Shown: positions 33,681 through 47,058, numbered from the stretch's first letter. The stretch: 64,000 bases of DNA from Daucus carota subsp. sativus (GCF_001625215.2 NC_030385.2:40139598-40203597); one strand, 5' to 3'. Notes: generated by a model from the letters alone, not told the origin. Translations and numbers: made by a program.

Positions 33681-34570
33681 CCAGTATCCCACACATTTTC
33701 AATTAAGTCAAATAAATCGAAAGTAAATTAAATAAGGGAAAAATTTAACCAATTAACAATTTTCCTAATGGTTAAATTATGAATTAATCAAGTTTCTTTA
33801 AAAATTCTTATGTTCATTAGCGTATATTAAATTTTTATAATTTAGTCAAATATTAAATATAAATTTTTTATCAAATACGATGCGACTAATATTATTAGAT
33901 AACTACATAATTTTAACAATTTTATTTTCGTTTACAATAATATTTAACTTCCGTCCAAATTTATGGTTTGATTTGATCAAAAGTACGAAGTATCTATGTT
34001 GTGTTGCATATTCATATTTGCCGAAGTTTGGTTAGATTTGCCACTGTTGAAAGGCATAAATTCTTAAGTATGTGATTTACGGCATTGCGATATGGGTTTT
34101 TATTTATGAATTTGCAGTTAAAAAATCTTAATCAATCGTATTGAAGCATAATCTTAATCTATACATAATTATTTTTTGTTACTAAACCACACGCCAGAGA
34201 CTAGGATTATACTATCAAATTTGAAGTTTCATAACAGTTGCTTCAGAAATGATCCACGAAACTGTAGTTTACAAGAAATGGCACCCATGTAACCATGTTA
34301 CGTAGTTCTATCAATATATTGCCAAATGTCAAACACTTTGCCTGGAAATATAATTGCTGATCCTAGAAGAACAAAAAATCAATCTCAAAATCATCAATAG
34401 CATTAGTGTACTGCATGAATACTTCAAATCGTGCAACAATAAGAACAAATGGATCCGCTCAACGTCTACAAAGGGCCGAAACAACAAAAATTTAATCAAG
34501 ATTACTTTCACAATCCAATGATCATTGAGAAAAAGTTGTCCACGAAACTTAAATGAAGCATTCAAAATGC

Positions 34571-37500
34571 TTAATGATTTTCAGAAATCTGGCAGATGGA
34601 AGAAGACATGTCCCACTGACGAGAGCACGTGCCAGCCATGGCATCTGCTGGCCTGCAATCGTAGCTGAAGTCCTCACAAAGAAGTGCGCCAATTGCATCT
34701 GTCAGATTAGATTGCTCCTTACCATGCTCACTGCTTGAACCATACCAACTTGAGCCTAGCAGCATATCTGGTCTGGGAGAGACCATCTGACACAAGTTTT
34801 GACTATTCTCTTCACAGCACGTAGGACCCCATTCCACTTCTTGTTTAACTTTAAACCAATCAATCAAAAAACAAGAAACTTAAATGAGAACCAGTTATAT
34901 TCTGAAGAACTAATAACATACAGAAGATTCGATAAGCATACAACACGGACTATTTACCTGGCAGCAACTTCGCCGCCTGGGCGTCGTCTAATGAACTTCC
35001 ACTAACAGGTGTGTATTCACTGAACACTGAGGCAACAGATTGCCCTAGTGGAGAGTTTGGTTCAGCATATACATTCCATTCTGCATCATTCTCTTGCGTA
35101 CCAAAAGGAACATCCCCAGGAGTAGCAGAAACAGGAGAAGTCAACTGGCTGGAATAGTTCTTTGAGTTTTTCAGAGCTTGAGATTCATACAGTACCGACT
35201 CCAGCAGGCCATTGTTATGTGGTGAGAAACAATTTGACTGTGCCTGCTCATTTGGAGGCGTTTGGATCAAAGTATCAACAGACTCAAGGGAAGGCAACGG
35301 GGAAGGTGTGCCCCAGTTACCTATTTGAGTATCTGAATTTTGAATTGAAGGGAGCTCCAGCTTCGTTGCCCAAGAGATGGGCTCGGAAGAAGAACAGTCG
35401 CCATTTAATATGGCATGGCTACCAGGAAGTAAACATGAGGATGATGATAGGCTGTAGTCATATGAAGAGCCTCCAAAAGATTTAGCAATTTTCCTAGAAC
35501 CCTCATCCTGATATTCACTGAAGACGGGGAGAACATCACTGACAACACCACTAAAACCAGGAAGCAAGGATTCTGATTCTCGAAGACGCTTGACTGGATG
35601 CATGGTTGATAACATAAAGCCACTACTAGACGTAGACCCAAGAGCCTGGGTATGCAAACCACTTCCAGGATCGAGTAAAGATGGATATAACGGTTGGTTT
35701 ACTTGTAGATATTCAAATTCAACAGATGGAATCTCCAAGTTATTGTTCGGTAAAAGCATGGGATAAGCTGTATCAGCAGTTGCAAATGTGCTCATATCCT
35801 GACTTGAATTATTCTCATTTATTGTTTGCAAACAGATATCAGGAGGATAAATAGGTAAACCAGCCCGCTGCCGTCTTTTGATTCTAGTGTTCCAAAAATT
35901 CTTTATCTCATTGTCAGTGCGCCCGGGTAACTGAAATAATGTTGCATAACTGAGACATACTAGCAGACCAGTAAAATTTGACAATAACAGTGTAAAAGTA
36001 CCATAAATGTTAACCAATATGTGCAATATCTGGGAAACAAGCTCTTCACAGCTGCATACAACAATGAGTTATCACAATACTATCAGGTTGAAAGTTGATA
36101 TCTTTGTTATAAATGTTTCTTATATGCGAATGTTGAATATAATAATATCCAGATTAGCTAGAATATTATTAGACATATATAGTATCATAAATATCGCTAT
36201 TAAGCATATGTTTGAATCTGCCTACAATGTTTAATTGCCAAAACGTCTTTTAGTCGATTAGCTCCGCCAAGTCTTGTGGCACAGAGTAGTGGTACACATG
36301 AGATTGCATGTTCTGAAAACTCAGAAAGTGTCCCATTACCCTCCTACCCCTGAACCAAACCATGATAAGATAGTAAATTCTTATTCAATCTACTTCTCAT
36401 AATTATTGCTACCATAATTAAGCGTAGTGTTTTCCAACAACATGGTATCCATTCATGCCCACAAATATAGTGCCTCCTTCAATTTCAAAACCTTGACAAA
36501 GGAACCGATCATCAAATTGCACTACATATTGAGCAGAAACAAACAGGTTTAAATATGAAGACTCTCCGCGACACTACTAGATGAACATAGGATTAGCTTT
36601 CCCCTATTCATATGACATTGTTTCGGGATGAACATTTACTCATATGTAGACATCAGTTGCAATTTTTTATCCGCAACCATAATTATACAATAATACACAT
36701 TACAATATGACAAGCAACTCAAGCTCCATTTCTTTCGCACAATACGGTGTGTTATGATACTTTTATGTAGATTAAAAAATCATATTGGAAATTACATTAC
36801 TGAAAAATATATTCCCGCACATGTCTTCCGGTGGTTACTTAGAACTAGGAAAATATTTCTTATCATCAATTCACAAATTTTTAATTATAATTAAATCACA
36901 TTAAGATCAATTTAAAGAATACAATAATGCATTTATTTATGAACATCATACTAGTATAATACATTAATACATGACCATTAACACACTCTCCTTCATTTTG
37001 CTTTGGAAATCATATGTGAGAGTATGTACATTGTTGAAAATTTTGGAGGGACTTTCAGCATCGATTGAGAACTTAAAAATCCAAATGTTAATGCCCCTTT
37101 AAGGAAAAAAGAGAAAAAAGGGCCTAAACCGTGAAAACGGGGGGGTGGGCACTGAAGTTTGAATATGAAAGAGATGCACAAAAACTAGATCTTCAAGATG
37201 AAAGGAGACGAGGCAGTGATTTTGCATGATGACAGACATAATTTTGTCGAAAGATTGACAGAGTACATAAAAATTCGATGGAGCTCTTTTATAGTTTATC
37301 TACATATAATTTATCATAAACAATATATCTCTACGTTTATTCATTTACATACATATATTGTTTAGCATAACCAATTTATCTCCACGTTTATTTATATACA
37401 TACAGATATTGTTCAGCATAACCAATTTATCTCGTGCACTGACAAAGTCTGTTACTCTGTTAGATCAAGAAACAGGTGATACTATTCACGAAGTGGAGTT

Positions 37501-39564
37501 GCATGATAATTTACAATTATAGTACAAATGAATCGCCCTACCCTGTATTTGATCTTTCTGCCAAGCATTAGCTATGTGCCTATATCCCTGCCCAAATGCT
37601 ACTAGTCAGGAATTGACTGAGATATCTGTTGAGAATGTACAATCCCTCATTAACCAACTACAGAATATAAAAAGCCTCAAGCAATTCAGATTTTTCATTT
37701 TCAATTAATTTTCTCTGTTATTTCTCAGATCCTTTAGCATTACCTTATATATCCCATATTCCTATTCACAACGATAACATCAGTTCATTGGTCATTAATA
37801 GAATGATGGGTATGCTGGTTGCTCAAATCATCAATAACCTCCACATCCATATTGTGACAATGTGTATATCCACTCGGCACCGTTGGATCACTAAGGCCGA
37901 CTAAACTATTGGTTGTCCCAATTAACGATGTTAGCCCATCATCATAATAGTATCAGATTCTTATTGCATCTTCTGTTAATATTTAGGGGAAGAACAAGAT
38001 AACTAAAATTCTGAGCTTCAAGCATAGCCTGGTTTTGATTACTACCCTGTAATGTCTTTTTTTTTACTGAAACTGTGATTACACAACGAGATCAAATCTT
38101 CAAAGTAACAGTTTCTAACAAGTCGTAAAATTAGCTTTACACCCACTTCTCATATGAAAGCAACTCACATGTCAGTCCAATGCATAAAAACCTAAACAAT
38201 GACTTTTATTCTAATGCAGAAACAAATTTAAGTTCAATAATCAATAATAGATGGTTCAAGAAAAAAAAAGTCGTCAGACATTATTATATCTGACAATATT
38301 CTTATTAATGGATGAAGTAAAAGTTTATAAATAAAAAGGCCAAAAAGAGACAATTTCTTTCATCCAGAATAAGTTTTGTCACTGATGCACACAAGTCAAG
38401 ATACAAAAAGCTCGATCCCAGAGGTTAGAAGCTCTATGGTATACATTTAGAAGTTTACTTCCGTTTTGAAGCATAAGAGCAAGTCCAACACTATGCTAAG
38501 AGGTTCCCTAAAAATATTATAAAATAATATGTCTTAGTGAATTAGCACAAGATTTAGCACATGAGCTCCAATAGTACTCCCTATATCTATTCCCTATTAT
38601 TATAATAATATTAAATTTGTGAAAGCAATAGTTGAAGTATTTGGGAAATGATGTGGAGAGAGGGAAATGAATATTTTAATGATAAAAATAGTTTAGAAGT
38701 GGCTAGCATATTCTAAAAATAGGGAAGGGGAGGCTTGTGCTAGTGATTTAGCACATCACTAGCATAGTGTTGGAGTGCAATTTTATCCCATATTCCCTAT
38801 TTTTGGATTTAAGACTTGATTTAGCACACCTATTGGACTTGCTCTAATATTACAAACAGAGGGGTGAGATCTTAATTTGCAGAAAAAACATGCTTCAGCG
38901 TTTTTTATGTTATCTAGAACTAGTTGGGTTGGACTATCTTAGATGTTATATTTTTATTTATTACTGTGATTTTATAAAAAAATACTACAAATATACGAAC
39001 AAAAAATATTCAGTAATGTAATTTACAATTATTGATAATTCCAAGGGAATATTTAGAAGCTAAAAGAGATCAAGATGATGTTGTAATCATTGCTACTCTG
39101 GCATGCACATCCATGAGGAACTGGATTTTGGAGACGGTTATAAGATATCAATTACTGGAAGAAAAAAAAAAAAAAAACAGAAGAACGTTACATACCTCAG
39201 CAGCCATTCGAGCCCACTTATTCCCCATCTTAGCATGGAGTTCAATAATACGACGCTCTTCATCGGGCATAAATGCCCCTTTTTTGAGATCTGGCCTTAG
39301 GTGGTTCGCCCAACGCAAACGGCAGCTTTTCCCACAACGAGACAGTCCAGAGTTCTTTTGGACAGCATTCCAGTTTCCCTCTCCATGTTTGTTGACATAA
39401 TCAACCAATATTGCATCTTCTGCTGAAGTCCACGGCCCTTTCTTCAGCAAACCACCTACTGCCATGTTATCTCCACTGCTAGCTTCTTCAACTAAAGATG
39501 AGTCTACCTCTACATAACCATTGCCTACATTCCTATCTTCGCTTTCACTAGTCCTATCACTCAT
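34571..39564 (-). CDS. GAMYB-like R2R3-MYB transcription factor (MYB33/MYB65 type)
   Basis: Coding exons 39564-39196, 35930-34958 and 34848-34571 join in frame to 539 residues. The R2 repeat (about 40-91) has Trp45, Trp65 and Trp85. The R3 repeat (92-142) begins with Phe98 in place of Trp and runs across the first intron ([20 protein letters not shown]). The [11 protein letters not shown] tail after R3 is typical of GAMYBs. A leader intron ends TTTTTCAG just before the ATG, and its donor lies near 40275 (CAG|GTGATT). The stretch LELPSIQNS is encoded by a miR159 target site (35339-35359). GAMYBs act in gibberellin response, anther and seed programmes and are held down by miR159 in vegetative tissue. 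The 3265-bp first coding intron carries a MITE (38477-38844). The upstream region is rich in GA/CT repeats. Confidence 0.93.
35339..35359 (-). promoter_or_regulatory. miR159 target site in the GAMYB-like mRNA
   Basis: On the minus (mRNA) strand the 21 bases start TGGAGCTCCCTTCA and finish ATTCAAA. Against the well-known miR159a all 21 positions pair, with only two G:U wobbles (miRNA positions 5 and 20) and perfect pairing at positions 10-11, the cleavage point. It encodes the conserved LELPSIQ of GAMYBs. Confidence 0.9.
38477..38844. mobile_element. PIF/Harbinger-like MITE in the MYB intron (368 bp)
   Basis: Ends GAGCAAGTCCAACA and TATTGGACTTGCTC are inverted, with TAA duplicated at 38474-38476 and 38845-38847. 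It is the same family as 16025-16399: the same ends and a similar inner 'ctagtgatttagcacatcactag' palindrome. Confidence 0.85.
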
Positions 39565-40275
39565 CTCCTGAAAAATGTGACAACAACATTATACATAATA
39601 AACTGGACACAACATGGTTCAATAATCTTAAACACCTAAATCATATATTCGACATTTGGATGAAATCCTACAGAAGATTTTCTCGATTGCTCAAATATTG
39701 CGCACTATTCCAATTTTTGAAGGGGGGGTGGGGTGTGAACAAAATTACTTACTTGAGTTATTGACTCCCACGATAACAAAATTCAACTCCACAACAAGGA
39801 ATCGGAAGTCCCTTCTTCTTACGATACTTAATACAGGAGCAAATCAACCCAATTCACTGTATTTTCAAACAAAAAACCTAATCAAATACAAATCAAAGCC
39901 TAAGTACGAGTAGTCAGAGCAAGTATATGACTGCCACAAATAACATATACACCATACAACAGTTTACAAGCTCAGAATAAGAAAACCCTTTACACATCAA
40001 CCAGTAACTAAAACCCCCAAAATCATAATCTTTCAACATCAATTAATAAAAGAAACCCCAAGATCTCAACAAACAGTACAGAGCCACATGATCAAAAGCA
40101 ACATATACCGCAGTATACACATTACAGCACTTCATAAGCTCATGACAAACAATCTTCACACATCGAATTAGAAACAAAAAAAACCCCAAAATCTCAATGC
40201 TCACATAAACAATACAAAATTACAAGATCAAAAGCAAAGATACATTTATTTATCGCGCTATCGAAGAAAATCACC

Positions 40276-41860
40276 TGAGTGAAGACTTTGAGAGCTTGGG
40301 GACTGATGAGCTCCTAATAATTCAAAAAACAACACTAAAGCAGACAATATCACAAGGAACAAGAACAATGCACAACGAAAAATATTGAAATCGAAAGAAA
40401 TTAATCCAATCCAATCAAATCAGATGACCTAAATAACAAAATAATCACTCCAATTACACTACTATGACTTATCAACTCAATTGATCAAAATTGAAATAAA
40501 ACCTAAGTATAAGACTTACTGAATTAAATAAACAAAATACATTTAAATATAGATAGATCTGAGTGTTTTGATGAAAAATTGAGGCGTGAAAAATGAAAAA
40601 AAAATGAAACCCTAGCCGTAATCAGTGAGGAAAAAAGAGCATGAGCCAATCATAGAGAGGTGTGTGTATATAGAGAGGGGATGACAGAAATACAGGGAGA
40701 GAAGTGATATGATATGTGTGTATTTGTAGAGAGATGGCAACTGGAGAGAAAGATTAGGAGAGAGACTAGGACTGACTCCTCAGCTCAAACTTACATTTCT
40801 TGGAGAGAGAGATCGAGAGAGAGATGGAGAGAGATTATCATTTAGTTTCAAAATCATTTTGAGTGTGATAATCTTCATGTAAATAAATTTTTTAATTTGA
40901 AAATTATGAGCAGGTCGAGAATTTAAACTTTTTTATATTAGTATTATGATTCAAATGTGCGAGGATAAATTTGTTTAATTATGAAATAATGTGTTTTAAT
41001 TAATCATTTATTTGAAATTAATAATAAAATTTATTTTATAATAATTTGGTTAGGAGTTTACTTGAGTTTTGAGTTCGTTCGTACTTGGTAACTCAATCAC
41101 GCGGCTAACATGTAAGCAAATGGACTTTTTGCCTTAAACTGCATTTTGCTTCTCTTGTTTCGTTGTTTGTACCCCACATTCTCTTTTTCTCTATATTTTT
41201 CGCGCATATTTTCAAAGAAAATTATAACATAGAATTAAAAAAATCTAAGATACGGGGAACTTCGAAATTAAAATGACTTACACGAGTGAAATGACATGTG
41301 AAATATTTAATTGATGAAAGTTTTAAAGGACAATTCGAATTAACTATAAAAAAATTGTAATTCGGATTAACTATAAAAACTTTATAATTATAAACTAGAA
41401 TTGTATTTATATTATACAAATGCCTAATCATATTTTTAAAAGTAATAATTTTAAAAAAATTAATAAGTTATATTTTAAAATTTATACAAAAAAAATTCAG
41501 AAAAAAATCTCAGAATATTAAGAATTTTGTTATTTTATAAATCAAAACGTATATAAACATTTTAATTTATATTATAAGCTATTTATATAAATGAGTATAA
41601 CGAATTCTTGGGGCTACCGGGCGAGTGCCTGACTGTCTGTGACCATGCGTGTGTTGTACTGTATACTGAACCTTATACAAAGCGCGTTTTTTGAGCTTTA
41701 AGCTTTGATCAAGTCTTTAGTAAGCAACTGTATCATTTTTTATTTATTTTTTTTTGTACAAACTGTATTAATTAATAACTTAATAAATTATTACTATTTG
41801 AATATTACTCCCAACATACGGAGATATACATTTAAAATCTGATAATTCAAAATTTTAAAG
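40276..41860. other. Leader and promoter side of the MYB gene, then AT-rich spacer
   Basis: From 40276 the minus strand holds the first leader exon of the MYB gene. Its CT-rich tracts (40620-40850, GA-rich on the plus strand) are typical of plant 5' leaders. Further right I see only AT-rich sequence. Confidence 0.45.
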
Positions 41861-41881
41861 ATTGCGACGTTATTAATTTAT

Positions 41882-42420
41882 ACTCCCTCTGTCCCACTCA
41901 ATTTTTAACACTGTGATGAGAACTCGACATGGATTTTAAAACTCTCATAAAACATAGTTTGATAAAATAAAATTTAGTTCTTTTATTTTTATTTTTTTAC
42001 TCTACAATATTTATAAACACCCGACAATGTTTGGATTATGCTCTATAACATAATCGGCAGAATAATTACTTTTATATCAATTAATCATTTACATCTTTCA
42101 GATTTAACATTCATTAAGAACATTGTTCTGTTAAATCTGAAATATGTGAATGATTAATTGATAATTATATTTAAAATTATTTATAATGGATAATCAAACT
42201 TGTTATTTAATTAAAATTTGGTAAAGAAATTTAATTAAAATTTTTGGACACGTGACATTACCAAAAAATAATACGCTGGACTCTAAATAATATTCCCTAT
42301 GTCCTTTTCATTTTTTTACAATTTTTTCACACTGCTCGACACGCATTTTAAAGCGCATATAAAACATGGTTCTAGATAATATTGTAATATTGTAAATACG
42401 CTGGACTCTAAATAATATTG
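41882..42420. repeat. Two Stowaway-type left ends in the same orientation
   Basis: TACTCCCTCTGTCCCACTCA at 41880 and TATTCCCTATGTCCTTTTCA near 42290 are both followed by a related 'cgacatg/cgcattttaaa...cataaaacat' segment. The matching right ends were not found, so these are fragments. Confidence 0.35.
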
Positions 42421-43081
42421 TAATCAAGCCATTCTTTTTCTCGCATGTATAATGCCAAAAAATAAAAAAAATTCTATCAAATTTTAATATATTTTGAGTA
42501 GAATACGTTATGCCAACTCCTATTAGATTATATTTATAAATGTATTTTATATTAGAATTATTATAATGTGACTTAAATATTTTTCAAAAAAATTATATGG
42601 TTCTAGATTAAAATTGATAAACATAATTTGTTTTGAATTAAGAAAAGGAATCCTAAACATGCAATAAAAAGGTAGAATCTATTTTAGATTAAGAAAAAGT
42701 TTTTGAATTCGTTACTCACATAAATCCGGCTTATTAATTTTAAAATATATTATAAAAAAACTTGTGACGGTGCGATTTATATGATTCTACAAATAAAATT
42801 GGTGGAAAATATTTATTTTGAATTAAAAAAATATAAACATGTGAAAGACGGAATTTGTTTTGGATTCTAGAAAAAGATTACAAACATGCAAGTAGATATC
42901 AGTTGCCTTATATGAGAATTTAATTTGTTTAAATCTAACGGTGTTTATTTGTTCAATATACGATCCAACGGATGATAAGTTTTTGGACCATAGGACTATG
43001 CGACCAAATTATCTCCGTTACGTTTATTATATATAAGTATATAATTTTGAGCCGGGCTCAAGATCACCAAAGTCTTAAAAC

Positions 43082-43547
43082 CAGTGGTGTGAAATGCGCA
43101 AATCGGCTCTAAACGGTTGGATGACCTTCTAGCGCTTAAGCGGTAAAGCAGACGCTTAAGCGTAATTTTAAGTGGGTCAATAAGCGGATTAATTATATAT
43201 TTAGTTATAATATTAATATATTTAAAAATAATATTATGTTCAGTTAAGAATATGCATTTTTAATATTTTTGATAAAAATATATTTTTTTAATTTTTTAAT
43301 ATTATTATAGTTATATTATTAAAAAAATTAATTTTTAAAAAATATTTTTTTAAAAATTAGCAAGTCAACATCATTTTGACCGCTTAATTACCGCTTAATC
43401 CGCTTAACGACCACTTAATCCGCTTAATTGTCCGCTTAATTTTCAAAAACGCTAGATCTTCCGCTTAGTACAAAATTGAAACGCTTTAGGGCCGATTCCG
43501 CTTAAGCGGCCGCTTAATCGGCCGCTTAATGCGCTTTTTACAACACT
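43082..43547 (+). mobile_element. hAT-type MITE, copy A (466 bp)
   Basis: Begins CAGTGGTGTGAAATGCGC and ends GCGCTTTTTACAACACT, with the 8-bp duplication CTTAAAAC at 43074-43081 and 43548-43555. Both arms are full of CGCTTAA/TTAAGCGG motifs around an AT-only middle. It lies in the opposite orientation to copy B. Confidence 0.88.
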
Positions 43548-44396
43548 CTTAAAACAGATAATTTTTCTGAGTTTTCATAAATTCACCCTGATTAGAATTT
43601 GGAGCCTACCTGAGCCCAGACATGCAGATCCATCCATGACCGTAAAGCACGCAAACCGAAACAATTATAACTAGTTGATAAACCGCGCATTGCGGCAGTT
43701 TTTTAAATTATATTAATGATTCAATATTAATATTTGTTTAATAAAATAATTTTGTGGCTCTCAATAATATGTATATTAATGTTTTAAAATTAGTATTTGC
43801 AGAATAAAATAAATTTATATTATAAAAATCTTGATGTAATACCTATACTAATATATAAAATTACAAAATTGGACTATAATTCATGGTGAAAAAATGAAAA
43901 TAGATTTATACACGTAATTAACAATTTAAAACACGGCGAATCTTAATTTTATTTGTGTTTTTTTAAAAAGTAATCATGTTCTTTTTTTTTTTATGGAAGT
44001 AATCATGTTCTTACATTGTCACCTTCCCCCAATTTTTTTGGATTAATTGTGCACAAAAACATGTAATTTAAATCCTTGAGATATCGGTCTATAACTACTT
44101 TTGCTTGTAACAACCTTTATTTTTTATTACTATATAAACAGTCTTCACTTAAAAGTTGCTTGAATGGAGCAAAAAAATTATGCATGTATAATTATTTCCT
44201 GTATACAAAGTAAATCATATAAAAAATAACAACAAAAAACATGTCCGATGAACAAAACAAATATTATAAAAGACTAACCAACAAACATACATTACTAATA
44301 GTTAATTTATTGATATCATCCATCAATATCATGTCAAGAATATATTCTTTTCACGTGTTTGGATTTGTCGACTCCCACATAACGGTCTATAACTAC

Positions 44397-44876
44397 CAGT
44401 GTTGTAAAAAGCGCATTAAGCGGCCGATTAAGCGGCCGCCTAAGCGGAATCGGCCCTAAAGCGCTTCGATTTTGTATTAAGCGGAAAATTAAGCGTTTTT
44501 GAAAATTAAGCGGACAATTAAGCAGATTAAGCGGTCGTTAAGCGGATTAAGCGGTAATTAAGCTGTCAAAATGATGTTGACTTGCTAATTTTTTTTAAAT
44601 TTTTTGTTTGAAATATTAATTTTTTTAATAATATAACTCTAATTATATTATAAAATTAAAAAAAAATATATTTTATCAAAAATATTAAAAATGCATATTC
44701 TTAACACAACATAATATTATTTTTAAATATATTAATATTATAACTAAATATTTAATTATATTTAATTAATCCGCTTATTGACCCGCTTAAAATTCCGCTT
44801 AAGCGTCCGCTTTACCGCTTAAGCGCTAGAAGGTCCTCTTGCCGCTTAGAACCGATTTGCGCTTTTCACAACACTG
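44397..44876 (-). mobile_element. hAT-type MITE, copy B (480 bp), nested in Helitron copy 1
   Basis: Begins CAGTGTTGTAAAAAGCGC and ends GCGCTTTTCACAACACTG, with perfect 8-bp duplications ATAACTAC at 44389-44396 and 44877-44884. It is the same family as 43082-43547 but inverted, as the AGCGCTAGAAGGTCC segment near the right end shows. The sequence around the duplication matches Helitron copy 2, giving an independent empty site. Confidence 0.92.
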
Positions 44877-45462
44877 ATAACTACCTTTGCGTGCAACCAC
44901 CTTTATTTAGTACTGTATAAACAGCCTTCACTTATCGTTGTAGAAGAACGGCACCACCGAGTTAGAAATTGAGCATAGAACGGAGCGAGTTAAAAATCGC
45001 GCAAGAGGACTATCACCAGAGAGAAGTAGGGTTGTGGTATTGAAAGAGAGGAAGTTGTGCTTAGATGATCCAAAACCCTACAATCTATAGGGGTATTTAT
45101 AGGTGTAGAGAGACTTGCATGCTACTCTTTTTCATAATTAAATAATCTGAAACAAAATCAGATTTCCATAATTAAATAATCTGAAACAAAATCAGATTAA
45201 AACTTTCAAGCTAATATATTCCATAAATAATCTGAAACAAAATCAATAATCTGAAACAAAATCAGATTAAAACTTTCAAGTTACTATATTCCATAAATAA
45301 TCTGAAATAAAATCAGATTCTGAAACCTGCTTCTAATATACCCGAAACAAAAAAAGGTAGTTTTAATTTTTGCTATTTTTCATCTAAAAAATCCTGAAAA
45401 TTAGAAAAATAGAACGAAGCGATGTGAGAGGCGCCCCCTCGCTTCTCTTTTGAATAAGTATA

Positions 45463-47051
45463 CTAGTGAAAAAAGCCGCACTTCGTGGCGGCATGATAAA
45501 TTTTGATATGAATCCGTATTATAATAGTATAAAAATTATTTTGGGTCATCTTCCCGTTAAACATATCACAAATAAAAAATATTATAATTGGCATAAAAAT
45601 TTGTTTAAGTGGCCATCCTTTCAAACACAATACTAATAATAAAATTAGTTTGAACCCCCTCCCATCAAAAACAATATTAATCCATAATTATTATTTTTTA
45701 TGATAAAATTAAATATTATAATTTAGATCGAAATTAGTTTGAATTCGCTACCTTGTGAAACACAATACTAATAACAAAACATTATAATTTAGATATTAGT
45801 TTGAGTCGCTTTACTGTGAAACACAATAATAATAAAAATTATTCTAATTATGATAAAATTAAAAATTATAATCCTTGAACCTAATTTTTTAACTTTTGGA
45901 ATCCTTGAACCTAATTTTTTAAATATAATCCTATTTCTTTTAGGATTACTAAATTAGAAAAGAATTGTATCATCTTTATAATTCAATAAGAAATACTAAA
46001 TAAAAAGGAAAAGAATTGTATCATCTTTAGAATTCAATAAGAAAAGAATTGTATTACTTTTAGAATTCTTGAACTTGATTTTTTGAATTATAATTATATT
46101 TTCTTTCTGAAATTTAAGAAAAATTAGGAAACTGAATCGAACAATTCTAGAGACGTTTAAATAAAAATTAGTTTGGGCCGCCTCCCGTGCCTGTCAAACA
46201 CAATACTAATCAAGAATCATTTACATTATTATAAAATCAATATATGATTCCTATTTTATATATCCTATTTTTTATTAATTATTTTTATTTTATGATTCCT
46301 ATTAATTAGTTAAAAATTATTATTCTTTTATGGTTCTAATTTTTTTGCTATTAGTTTTTCTAATGATTATTATCTTTACAATCCTTTATTTTTTATATGA
46401 ACTTTAAAAAAAATTATAAGACTAACGCGAAAATAAAAATTTGAACGTATTACCTTACGAATCTTAAATATAAATTGTATTTTAATTTATGATTATTAGT
46501 TTAAATAAATATGATTTCTAAATATAAAAAGAATTATATTACTTTTTTTTTTATAAGCAAATTTTCATTAATAATAGCCCAGTATCTTTACAATCCTTAG
46601 ATCACTGGGGAAGGAAATCAAGATTCACTTGACATCAACAAAATTAGGACATACCACAAGGGTATGAACTGGATAAGAATTGTGTTACCTTTAGAATCCA
46701 AAAAAAAAAAGGATTGTATTAATTTTTGGAATCTTTGAACCTGATTTTTTAAATATAGTCCTATTTCCTTTAGGATTACTAAATAAGAAAAGAATTGTAT
46801 CATCTTTATAATTTAATAAGAAATACTAAATAAAAAGGAAAAGAATTGTATCATCTTTCGAATTCAATAATAAAAAAATTGTATTACTTTTAGAATTCTT
46901 GAACTTGACTTTTTGAATTATAATTATATTTTCTTTCCAAAATTTAAGAAAAATTAGAAGACTCAATCGAACAATCCTAGAGACGCCCGCGTCCTCCTTT
47001 ATATATATATATATATTTTTCTTTATATATATATATATATATATATTTTGA
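45463..47051 (-). mobile_element. Second Helitron, inserted in the 5' tip of Helitron copy 1
   Basis: On the minus strand it starts A|TCAAAATATA at 47051 and ends with hairpin GCCGCCACGAAGTGCGGC, then TTTTTTCACTAG at 45463, then T, the classic Helitron ends in an AT target. If it is cut out, the flanks rejoin as CAATCAATCA|TATACTT, almost the 5' start of copy 2 (CAATCAATCAATATACTT). Inside, a ~257-bp direct repeat (45899-46154 and 46728-46984) and several 'attagtttga...acacaatactaat' units are seen. No coding frame. Confidence 0.7.
45899..46984. repeat. ~257-bp direct repeat pair inside the second Helitron
   Basis: 45899-46154 and 46728-46984 run in parallel from 'ggaatc(c/t)ttgaacct' to 'aacaat(t/c)ctagagacg' with few differences. 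The right copy touches the Helitron 5' end (GGAGGACGCGGGCG on the minus strand), so the left copy may be the 5' end of a further, decayed Helitron or an internal duplication. Confidence 0.7.
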
Positions 47052-47058
47052 TGATTGA

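Larger units (their letters stand above)
33196..34570. other. Divergent side: promoter of the SnRK1 beta gene and 3' flank of the MYB gene
   Basis: Holds the minus-strand promoter of the beta subunit (TATATATAAAA, next entry) and a possible Stowaway-like element (33468-33680). The rest is AT-rich without genes. Confidence 0.5.
43671..47058 (-). mobile_element. Non-autonomous Helitron (copy 1) with two elements nested in it
   Basis: On the minus strand the 3' end reads GCCGCAATGCGCGG (hairpin), then TTTATCAACTAG at 43671, followed by T. The 5' part (GAGAAGCGAGG..., TATACTTATTC) lies at 45420-45462. Its first bases, TCAATCA, are at 47052-47058, separated by a second Helitron. The hAT MITE 44397-44876 is also inside. 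It is related in reverse orientation to 55907-57063, sharing the 'aatctgaaacaaaatcagatt' repeats, a TATA-like CTATAAATACC and CT-rich leader-like sequence. It encodes no Rep/helicase. Confidence 0.72.

Noticed and set aside
39032-39400. 122-codon plus frame
   Set aside because: It overlaps the first MYB exon on the other strand and reads as its shadow.
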